From Dichomitus squalens LYAD-421 SS1 (lineage: Eukaryota > Basidiomycota > Agaricomycetes > Polyporales > Polyporaceae): DNA of 64,000 nucleotides. Position numbers and translations under genes: made by a program. The stretch covers positions 1,942,717 through 2,006,716 of the forward strand of contig NW_006766885.1 of assembly GCF_000275845.1 (NCBI RefSeq). Reading direction: 5' to 3'. The notes under the pieces are model-generated. The model was given only the letters and a program-made list of their open reading frames with translations. It was not told the DNA's origin and ran no database searches. The number at the start of each line of letters is the position of its first letter. Position 1 is the first letter of the stretch. Below, piece after piece: positions 46,423 to 56,460 of the stretch.

Positions 46423-49251
46423 ATGGGCGGTCCTGCTGCAGTGTCGACTGACAACGGTCAGGGGTATGCGCATCTCATCGACAAGTCGAGACCATGGTGG
46501 AAGAATACGCGGCTCATCAAGCTGAACTTGTGCATCCTGCTCTTGTACGTTACGCATGTTGTCAAGAGCCTCCGAGATCGAGCTCATCACTTATCCATAG
46601 GCTTATCACCTCGACGACGAACGGATACGACGGTAGTATGATGAGTATGTTTATCAGCAGTATCTCACCGTCGTGGAATGATCGAATAACAACTCGCTAG
46701 ACGGATTGCAGTCACTTCCTCAGTGGAACGTTGCGTTCAACTACCCGACTGGTGGCAAGGTTAGCAGCTCGAGCTGTTTCCCATAGACGCATGCTAATCG
46801 ACTGCGCAGCTCGGGCTCCTCAGTGCGATACAAGTTCGTGGCCCTCCATTAAGGATCCGATTCGCATATGTATCTGACTCATCACATACAGAACATCGGG
46901 TGTCTAGCAGCGTATCCGTTCTCGCCGTATATGTCCGATGGCCTGGGCCGTCGTGCAGCGGTGCTCTTTGGTGCAGTCATCATGTGCATTGCGACGGTCC
47001 TCCAAACAGCGTCGCACTCCGTAGGCATGTTCATTGGAGCACGGTAAGGCGATCATCCCTCTTGAGCGCAAAGTTGGTTTGACCCATGCACTCGTCGTTC
47101 ATTTCTCAGCTTCCTGATCGGCTTCGGACTTACATTCGCGGCCGCTGCGGCTCCGGTGCTCGTTACGGAGGTCGCATACCCTACCCATCGCGCACCCGCA
47201 ACCTCATTGTATAACACATTATGGTGCGTCGATCCTTTCGCACGCGTACTACACTCGATGACAGAGAATGTCGGGCATGATCCGTAGGTTCTTGGGAAGT
47301 ATCATGTAAGTACCGGTCCGCAGTGACAGCGTGGTTCGATGAATGACCTACCTGATTGGTACCGTGAACTAATCAGCGCTGCTTGGACGGTACGCTTGCT
47401 AGTACTAATTTTGCTGAACTGCATCCGCTGAAGGCTCGGTCCGACAGACATTCGGCACATTTCACGTCCCCACGAGTTGGTCTTGGCGTATTCCGTCCGC
47501 CATCCAGGCTCTTCCCTCAGTCATCCAAGTTCTTCTTGTTTGGTTCATTCCAGAGTCGCCGCGTTGGCTGTGCTCGAAGGGCCGCGAGGAAGAAGCGCTC
47601 AGGACTCTGGCTTACTACCACGCAAATGGAAATCGGTAAGCCGGGAGTGAATGCTGCCGTACCAATCCCTCGCTGACGAAAGGATTAGCAACGATCCACT
47701 TGTAGAGTACGAATTCGAGGAGATCCGTGCTGCCATTCAATTCGACAAGGAGATTGCAGCAAACGTCGGTTGGTCAAGTCTCATCAAGACCCCGGGGAAC
47801 AGACGTCGCCTGAGGATCATGATCGCGATTGCGTTCTTCTCGCAATGGTCTGGGAACAATCTCATGTGCGTCGCTACTTCATTATGCCAGTGTATGGCTC
47901 TTGATTGACATCTTCGCTTTGTCAGCTCGTACTGTAAGCGAACCGAAGCTCCGAGTCCGATGACATCTCACGTTCGCACTTCCAGACATGAATAAGATCT
48001 TCATTTCCATTGGCAGTGAGCACCGCAATGTCGTTATTCCGTCTAATCAGTCGTTGAGGTTGTCGCCTCGTTGAAGTCACCGATCCGAACACTCAGCTGC
48101 TCATTGTGAGTATATTAAGTCGTTTGTTGTCACGCACTTGCTTACCACAATGCTCCCCCCCTCTGCAGAATGGGTGTCTGAACATCTATAACTTCATCAT
48201 CGCCATCGTTGCTGGGCTCCTTTGCGACAAGATTGGTCGGCGCCCATTGTTCATCGCTTCGACCATCGGTAAGACTCTTCGCTGACTTTTTGCGACATAG
48301 CACTGACACATCACATCTCTAGGCATGTTTGTGTTTTGGGTGCTGCAAACTGTTTGTTTCGCGTTGTACTCCGAGACAGGAAATATCGCTGCTGCCCACA
48401 CTTTCATCGCCATGATCTGTGCGTAACCATCATGTCATATTCTTCTGGCTACTAATCCTTAGTTTCAAAGTCCTCTTCTACGCCTTTTGTAAGTAACGTG
48501 TCACACTTGTACCTTGGATGAGATCCTTGCTGAATGTTCGGGTTCTAGATGACGTGCGTGAGCCACTAGGACTTGCCCTTCTCAGACATCTGACGACACA
48601 TGCAGATCGCCTTCACGCCGCTTATTGTATCCTACACGGTCGAGATTTTGCCATTCGCCCTTCGCGCGAAGGGCTTTACTGTGTTCAACTTCTCGCTCAC
48701 GTTATCATTGATCTTCAACCAGTCAGTCCACTCTGTGCTCAATGTGGATAAGACTAACCAAATTTTAGGTACATCAACCCGATCGCATTGGCCAAGTGAG
48801 TAATTGCAAAGTCTGTAGATCTTCTGAGCTGACAACAACATATGCATAGACTCGGATGGAAGTACTATGTACGTGAGGCTGTTTTCGACGTTGGCTCTCT
48901 AGCTAACTGCCTATAGCTTGTTTACGTATGCTGGCTCGCATTCGAGATCGGCTTCATCTGGCGCTATCTGATCGAGACCAAGAACGTAAGTGGTCTATCA
49001 TCGTTACTCCTATGCCCTAGCTGACTCCTTCTCATTTTCAGCGCACGTTAGAGGAGACCGCTGCGTACGTGCATTCTATACTTGTATGAACGTAGGCTGA
49101 CTGCTTGTATACTAGCTTGTTCGACGGCGACGACAACGTAGAGATGCTCACGCAGCATGCAGCCGTGAATGCCGGCGTGACCATCTCGGACCGGCGTTCA
49201 GATAGGGAGAAGGCCCCGTCGGAAGATATCATCGAGGAAGTCAAAATTTGA
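46423..49251 (+). CDS. MFS sugar transporter (lactose permease/hexose transporter type)
   Basis: A proton-coupled or facilitative sugar porter of the plasma membrane with 12 expected membrane helices. Twenty-three proposed exons give 528 aa: 46423-46544, 46601-46644, 46701-46759, 46810-46833, 46892-47043, 47110-47223, 47288-47305, 47377-47389, 47448-47635, 47689-47865, 47926-47933, 47986-48015, 48077-48105, 48169-48268, 48323-48418, 48471-48488, 48549-48553, 48606-48721, 48769-48795, 48850-48868, 48917-48985, 49042-49064 and 49116-49251. Family motifs are TTNGYDGSMM, DGLGRRAAVLFG, TEVAYPTHRAP, PESPRWL, FFSQWSGNNLISYYMNKI, DKIGRRPLF and VSYTVEILPFALRAKGF. Exons of 5, 8 and 13 nt are needed to hold these motifs in frame. 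It resembles basidiomycete LAC12-like transporters; the sugar cannot be told from sequence. Confidence 0.9.
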
Positions 49252-50624
49252 ATGCAAGCCGCTCTCGTCAATTTCTGGAGTTCGAAAACGAGACATTGTT
49301 CATTTTGCAGCTACGCTTACTGTCTTTCCTGGAGACACGTCAAGTTCTGTACTTGTATCTCTGTCATCGAATGAAGGCTCTGCACTCAACGCAATTGTAT
49401 CTATTCCGCATATCTATATACTGTAATGAAGTCGATCGAGTATCGTTCCGTTTGACAGCTGTTCAGCTCACAGCAAAAGATGTCTGGTCCAACCGTGTTC
49501 GGTCAGCAATGAAGCCCAACTCTGCAGTTGGCCGCCCGCACCAAACGTTGTCCAGAGAGGCCCCCGCTCTATAGACGAAGAGTTTGGAAAGCGCAGGGCG
49601 ACGAGCGCCCGGTGATGCCTTCGATCCGCTACTTAGGGACAAAGTAATATGTCATGAGACAATTCTGGATAGTCCATTCGCGTTGACAAACCATTGGCGA
49701 AGATGCCTAATACTCGAGGCACGCGACTGAGCCTGGATGCGTTTGATGCGTGAATGAGCTGTGTACGGGGGCACCACGAGTGCAAAGTTTATATATGTCT
49801 AGGATAGGTCCTTCTATGGGGAGCCGACATCGAGTCCGGCAACTCCGATTGCCATCCTCTTGCACCCGGGAAGGTACTTTACAAGCGGCGGGAATGATAT
49901 ATTCCGAGCCGTACATACAACAGAACCCTGGGGCTCAGCATCTATCTACGGGAGAGGGGGTTGCGCTCCGCATCCGGAGACCGGAGAGCGGATGGGAAGG
50001 AAGAGTCAAGACGGAAACGACCCACAAGCAATATACAGAACCGGTAACTGCGCCTTGTCGCGGACGCCATAAGTAATAGAAACAAGGGCAAAGGCGCAGA
50101 GGCAGAGGCGAGGAGAGAGAAGGGAGCATAACGTATCCAATCTGGATCCGTGATAGCAGGATAGGATGTCAAAAATCCGATGGCAGAGGATATATGGGTT
50201 ATGGTGTATATGTAGCTAGCAAACTACAAGAGGGAATAGACGAGTAAGTGAAAACACTGGGGATGAAAGAGACGTTACGAGACGGCTTTTAGAGGGAATG
50301 CCCTACGACACCCCTGGCTGGACGTTAGGATATATGTAAGTCGTACAATGTCGTGGAGACATAGCGGCAAACAGGATGGTCGAGACAATAAAGCGCAGAT
50401 AGGACCAGAAGCATGTTAATTGGGTTGAAAACATCTGGGACGAGAATCGTGAGTGGGGGGAAGGTGGCATAGAGATGTCCGGAACGATGCTTCAGCGTCC
50501 CGGAGTCCGAAGTTTAACTGTCAGCACGAGAATGAACCAGACCAGCAGGACGGTGGTCCATAGGCGTTAGACATGGGATAATAGGGTCATGAGTCGTCCG
50601 AGTCGCTGAGGTATAGGACGGGAA
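49252..50624. other. Convergent 3' intergenic region, 1.4 kb
   Basis: Between the transporter stop (+) and the aminopeptidase P stop (-). No gene supported. Short frames near 49750-50130 overlap on both strands and have no motifs. Confidence 0.45.
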
Positions 50625-53600
50625 TCAATCCCAGTCGATCGTCAAGCCGCCGGGTCCAGCGCCGGCGATGCCGATACCACGTTCCGCCTCCCTGCGGAGG
50701 TACCTTAATGCGCGCTTGTCGTCCCGCAGGAACGGCTCGAGCAGTTCGAGACAGCGGCGGTTGTGGTCCTGTGACGAGGTCAGCCTCCCGTGTGACGGAA
50801 TACAAGTACACGCGCGGCATACCTTGAGCCATTGGCGTTCCTCCTTGGACAACATGACCTCCTTGACCATCTTCGTCTGTATAGGTACGACAGTGAGACG
50901 CTCAAAACCAAGCCAGATGTCACCGTTGAATTGGCCCTTGGTCTGCGCAGTCGCTTATGGTCAGAACTGCCTGCAGGCGGCAACGGTGGAAGAGACGTAC
51001 CTTGACACGCCTGACGGCGAGCGCGGATTCTATTCGCATGCCCCACTTGCCGGCGTTGTCTACAGGGCATGAGGCGTCAGCGACTGTGTGAGGAGACGAC
51101 GGGAAGGGCGTACAATAGCCCGGCTCGTTGGTAATCACGTGCCCCGGAACGAGGACGGTGTCTGACGAGAAGCTTTGCGGGCCTTCGTGAACGTTAAGGA
51201 ACGAGCCAAACCCATGCCCGGTGCCGTGCTGCAACCACGCCCGCTGTCAGCCAAACACATCCGGATGATTGTATCAGGTAACGGCATACCATGTAGTTCA
51301 GCCCATCCTGCCAGAGCGCCTTCCGCGCCAAAACATCGAGCTTCGCGCCAGACGTGCCCTCTGGGAAGATAGCGGAGTCAATAGCAATCTGTGAAACGTG
51401 TTTCGTTATCAATCAGTATGCGGTTTGGCAGGCGAGATGAGGTGGACGTACGTGGCCTTGCAGGACGCGTGTGAAAGCCTCGCACTGCTCGGGGGTCGGG
51501 CGGCCGAAGTGGACGGTCCGTGTCGTGTCGCAAGTGCCGTCGCGGTACTGTCCTCCCGAGTCACTACGCGATTGCAGATGAGTGGTCGGAAACGTGGTGA
51601 TTGTCAGTGATGCTGATAGCTTACTTGAGATAGGGAGTGTCGCGATCTATCATCCTGGCAGTCGCCTTGTGTGGGACGTAATGAGGCAGTGCTGCAGGCA
51701 CAGTCAAAACACCTCAGCGTGGCTATCGGCAGGGATGCAACAAATAGACTCACCGGCATTAGGCCCGGTCGCAGAAATGTTCTCGTAAGCGAGACCCATG
51801 TAATGCTTGTTCTTGCGGCGGTATTCGGTAAGACGCCACGCCGCCTCGTACTCGGTGATATCGTAGCCTTGCTGGAGCTTCTGCTCCAGCCAGGCAAGCC
51901 AGCGGACATACGCCGCGCCATCGCGAAGGTAGGCATTACGGAGGCCATTGATCTCAACATCGTTCTTGACTGCCTTCATCTCGTCGACGTACGACGGCAG
52001 AACCGTGTACCGGAAGCTCGTCATCATGAGGCAAATCGCGTAAGACGTCTGAGGGGGTATGATAACCTGCGAGGCGGTGAGATAGTGAGAAATCACCGCC
52101 CAAATGTAGAGCGGTAGCCGACTTACGTTGCCCTCGCCCCACTCCTTGCGGCGCAAAAACGTCCAGAGGTCGTTGTAATCGCGCCAAGTGACGCTGATGG
52201 AGGTGAGGTAGCCCTTGACCTCGTCGGTGAGCTTCGCCTCTTCGATGAAGAGGACAGCGCTGTCAAGGCCGACGAAGAGATACGAATGGAACACCGGGTT
52301 GAACGGGATATCGTCGCCGCGCAAGTTCAGCATCCAAGCTGACCCCAACATGAGTCGATCTCGTTCGAAGCAAGGAGCCGAAAGTTACATACCGATGGAC
52401 GAGAGATTCGAAATCAACGTCGCAACCTGCATCTGCGACGGCTTGGGCTCCGACTTGGAGTACGACGGCATCGTCGGGCGCTGCCTCCGAACCCACTCTC
52501 TCAACCGCGCAAGCTTCTCACCCGCACTCATGCCCGTGAACTCCTGAGGCTGGACATAGATCGGCTCCTTGCTACGCGGGGGCTTTTCGCGCCAGACGAG
52601 GTCGACGAGGTTCTGCGGGGGATAGTGCAGCTTCGAGTTCTTGGGCTTGAGCGCGCTGTTGAGAGCTGTCGCAGTCTCATACGAGATGAGCCGGGCGTCG
52701 ATGCCGATCTTGGAGTCCTTGGCGCGATCGATGATCCATTGCGTCCAGTCCTTGACGCCTGAAGCAGGGTTGCCGGCCTCGACGAGCACCCAATTATGGT
52801 CGAGCTGCTCGCGCGCCTGGAGCCAGTAACGGGAGTCGGTGATAAGGTAGGCGGAGTTCCTGGAGACGACGGCCTGCCCGGCAGATCCGGTGAACCTGGA
52901 AACACACAATCAGCGGACATCGGAGAGGTCGGTGTAGGCATAGCGGACGTACCCAGAGATCCACTCCCTCCGCTTGTCATGGGGAGCAATGTATTCTGAG
53001 CCGTGGTAGTCTTCGCTAGGGATGACACTGGACGACCAGATTAGCTGACACGGAGAGGATCATGCGAGCGACTTACTAATAGTCAAGGTCGTGACTGCGC
53101 ATGAGATCTCTGAGGCTGTCGAGCCTGCTCGAGGTGTCCGGCCTGTCGGAGATCGGGTCCTCATCACGAACCTTGCGCTCGAAGGCAGAGCCGACGAGGG
53201 TGCTCGAGGACTCGGAGGGGTAGAGGGCGGGACGGCCGCTCCTGCCGCTGCCCTTGGTAGTGTTAGACTTGTATGTGTCGGAGCGCTTGTGATTAGAGGG
53301 CGGGGGAATGTAGCGAATCGGACTGCCGTTGGTGGACACTGAGCGGGCTCGACGAGGAGAAGCACCGGACTGGGCATAGTCGAGCTGACTAGAAGAGTGG
53401 GAGTGGGCGGAACGCGAGTGGGTGGATCGCGTCTCACGAGAACGATTGTCGCTAAGGGGAGAGTTGTAGTTGGGAGGAGGAGTAGAGCCAGGACTACGGG
53501 TCTTCTCATTCATGTCGACCTGGACCTTGTCTTTCTTGCCGAGACCCCAGCCATAGCCCCACTTCTTGCCGGTATTCTGCTTCTCTTTGGCGGTGGAGAT

Positions 53601-53894
53601 GGTGTTGGAACGCTTGAGGACGGGCAAGACAGGAGTGACGTCGCGAGCGGCATCGGAATAGTCGTTGACATTGAAGGACTCGGTCTCGGATGAGAAGGTG
53701 AGTTTCTCTGCCCGAGAGGTGAGAGTAGCGGTGGGGGAGTAGGAATCGGAGCCGAGGCGGTCGATGCTGGAGCGACGAGAGCTGTAGTCTTCGGTAGCGG
53801 TGTGCTCAGAGTACGTGAGTCTGCGGCGGTTCTTCTTGCCGCCAAAGAAAGGAAGGCAGATTGGAGGTGGGGGAGGTGGGGGTGGAGGAGGCAT
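50625..53894 (-). CDS. Xaa-Pro aminopeptidase P with long disordered N-terminal extension
   Basis: Removes N-terminal residues preceding proline; dinuclear-metal M24 family, cytosolic XPNPEP1 type. Twelve proposed exons on the minus strand: 53894-53077, 53027-52953, 52895-52393, 52338-52127, 52066-51754, 51691-51625, 51563-51452, 51388-51290, 51228-51114, 51059-51001, 50942-50823 and 50768-50625 (878 aa). Residues 1 to about 255 are extra. They begin with a run of ten prolines, then a Ser/Arg-rich disordered region. Enzyme homology starts at [19 protein letters not shown] and continues with [15 protein letters not shown] and [10 protein letters not shown]. The catalytic part has metal-binding Asp in [16 protein letters not shown], His in HGTGHGFG, and Glu in [17 protein letters not shown]. 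All expected ligands are present. The extension is in one exon with the first enzyme residues, so it is not a misjoined neighbour by splicing. Confidence 0.93.
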
Positions 53895-55282
53895 GGTGGG
53901 TGTCGCAGGAGAGGATCAGATGGAGATCCGTCGTGCGAGGATGGTCAGTTATGCCGCTGCTGCACACGAGGCGTTGAGAACAGCGACGGAGGAACGGGAG
54001 CTCGGGCAGCAGGCCAGCAGAAAGATGATTGTCTTCCCAATCGGGAAGGTAGCCCTGCCCTAAAGCCGTCGATATGGGCGTCTCGTAGTGCGAGATAACC
54101 GGAGGAGACTGCGACGCTCGCCACGACGCCCGCCACGACGCTGGCCTCATCCGGACGGAGATGCAAGATTTACCTCCTCGCCTCGCAGTGCCCCGTTCAG
54201 CTTCACTTCATATGGTGATCATCCCCTTCATGAAAGCTGATCAACCCTCGATGTCGTCTACGACCCCTCACTTCGGCTGCCGCACCGACTTCTGCCTGCT
54301 TATAGCACGGCTATCGAGCACAACTCCCAGATCGGATAGCTACTCACCATCGTTCGGTGGAGAGTCCCTGAATCCCCATTAATCCCTGTGACGCCAATGA
54401 CGAAAGTTGCTTTGCCCTATCTTCTCTTCCGCCGCAGGACATGCCACATATCCTGGAGCGGTCCGCAAGAACCCAGGGCCTCGAACCGCGGCCTTTCCAG
54501 CCAGAAACTCCGAGTCCACATCGAGACGCCTCATGGCCGCTGGTCGACACACTCTCCCTATGTCGTTCCTCGGGATCTTCCCAGCGTCCGGGACGCGGTC
54601 GCGCTCCCCAGGGATTCTGCCTCCTTCTCTCCAGCGATCTTCTCACCAATGAGGAGAACCCCTTGACAAGTCGCCGTGTTGCTCCGTTCTTGGACGATCG
54701 CAAGGCTTCCGGACTCAGTACATACTCACAGTTCACCGTCCCACAAGTATCGTGGCCAGGTCCGCAGGAACCCGCATGTCGTCCGCGCGAAGACCCGGGA
54801 TGCGAGCTGATCAGCAGACCAGACAGCGCAGCGTGCGTACAGCGATCAAGTGAGTCGAGAGGGCCCGAACCCTAGCCCATAGCACCAGCGTTGAGAAGCG
54901 AGGTCCATCGTGACGAATGCAGCCGATACGCAGGTTAATGTTCGAGATACCTGGGTGGAGAGAGTTTCGTCCTGTGGCCCCAAGGAGCTACGGCTGCGGT
55001 GAAGTCAGCAGTGACCGTGTAGCCGTCGTAGCCTATGCGGCGTGACCTCGAAGGCGGTGGCCTCTGCCGTGAGCCGCAAGCTTTGAGCGATCCTGTGACG
55101 AATGCGCAGTCTGCTTAGGGTCGAGGGCCAGTGGATGAAAGTACTAGTGGGATAGACGAGCGCGCGTCTGGCGTTGAGTAGACTGAGTACTGAACGTTAC
55201 GTCGATAGGCGGTTATTGCTACCGCTAGGCCTCATCCTTTGCTTGCTTCCTAGTCACAGCTCTGGTAGCACCGTCTACGTGA
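53895..55282. other. Intergenic, 1.4 kb
   Basis: This holds the promoter of the aminopeptidase gene (-). Two similar short segments, near 54445-54490 and 54745-54790 (both containing GGTCCGCA[AG]GAACCC), look like an old direct duplication. Frames reading through here on the + strand have no family features. Confidence 0.4.
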
Positions 55283-55290
55283 GAGCGTAC
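55283..55290. repeat. Left target-site duplication of the hAT element
   Basis: GAGCGTAC, directly before the left terminal TAGTG. It is identical to 55860-55867. Confidence 0.88.
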
Positions 55291-55859
55291 TAGTGTACAG
55301 GGCAGAATAGTTTCGGCCTCCGGCAAATGGCAGAATGGCAAAACGGCAATTGCCAGGGCCGGCAAATACTGGCAGATTGGCACGCGCTACTGGGGAGCCT
55401 CGGGCGAGGAAAAGTGGGTAGAGTAAGCCAAAGAGGCCACTGAGTATCATCCTGGGCTCTGAAGTTGAGATCAGGACCTGGATTCTACGTATATGATGTT
55501 GTTCGTCCACTCCCCGCAACAGAAGACAGTTACAGGAGCGACTTCACAAAGTTAGCCGAGAATTCCGGCCGATCGGTCAAGCACTGGGATAGCCTCCAAA
55601 GCCTAGCCGCCCCATGTGGAACCTCCCAAATACTCATTCATGATACAAATTTCTAGGAGGAAACCCTCTCTCTCGCGTTGTGTGGAAGGACACTGCAGCT
55701 AGTCCGTCTCTGGTCGATCGGCGACGGTCCCATATACAGCAAGCGCCCAACAAGCGCCCTGTATCTGCCACCAACTGGCGGTCTCGGTGGCCGGCAAAAT
55801 GGCATTTGCCGCCTGGCAATTGCCTCTGGCAGAGTGGCAGCGTTCTGCCAAGAACACTA
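55291..55859. mobile_element. Non-autonomous hAT-type DNA transposon (MITE-like)
   Basis: A 569-bp element with terminal inverted repeats. The left end is TAGTGTACAGGGCAGAATAG and the right end, read inward on the other strand, is TAGTGTTCTTGGCAGAACGC. The same 8 bases, GAGCGTAC, lie directly outside both ends (55283-55290 and 55860-55867). A TAGTG-like terminus with an 8-bp target duplication is the hAT superfamily signature. Subterminal repeats rich in GGCAAAT/TGGCA motifs follow on both sides in opposite orientation (about 55310-55385 and 55790-55850); these are typical hAT transposase-binding regions. No transposase frame fits inside, so it would need a transposase supplied in trans. The identical target duplication suggests a fairly recent insertion. 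Confidence 0.88.
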
Positions 55860-55867
55860 GAGCGTAC
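55860..55867. repeat. Right target-site duplication of the hAT element
   Basis: GAGCGTAC, directly after the right terminal repeat. It is identical to 55283-55290. Confidence 0.88.
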
Positions 55868-56460
55868 ACAAACTAGCACGGGTTGACTTTGATCGATTTG
55901 ATCGCTGACCTCGAAGCCAAGCAGCAATACGCGGATAATTCTTCCATCGGATAATCCCCTGTGTCTGTAACGAAAGAAGTCCATGGCCACTTGCGTTCTG
56001 CAGTGCTTCAATAACTCTAGTCGTACATTTACATTCGTTGCATTTGTCAGAACTGATGTGAGAAACTTGGTCTGGAACGAAGCTCTGTTCCGACGCCCCT
56101 CCGCTACATATACGGATTGGGCTACATGATGACGATCACAGTCTTGAAACATAACACTGAGCAGGGTATTCAAAATTTCCGAGGTTCCGAAGCTAGGTTA
56201 GTCCTGTGACAGGAAGACAGAGGTAGCAGCCAAGGCGGTTAAGTCGACATCGACTCGGTGTATCCCCAGACCAGCGCTCATACAGCACCCCCAGCATGTG
56301 GGCGGCAATATTACGTAATCCAAAATTTGAGAAGTGCTTGCTCGGTGAAGACATTGAGCGTTCTCCTTTCCTATCGCCTCCCTGGCAATCTCTCTGCTCA
56401 TAGTCTTACTGGGGTTTGCCTGATCTCTACATTACCTTTGGTTTATGTCAACCGAGCAAG
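55868..56460. other. Intergenic upstream of NOG1
   Basis: About 590 bp between the hAT element and the NOG1 start. It should hold the NOG1 promoter. No other feature is supported. Confidence 0.45.

Noticed and set aside
54380..54900. Coding gene on the + strand with repeated PGPQEPxxRP-like segments
   Set aside because: The two similar segments fall in different frames and neither extends to a supported exon structure.
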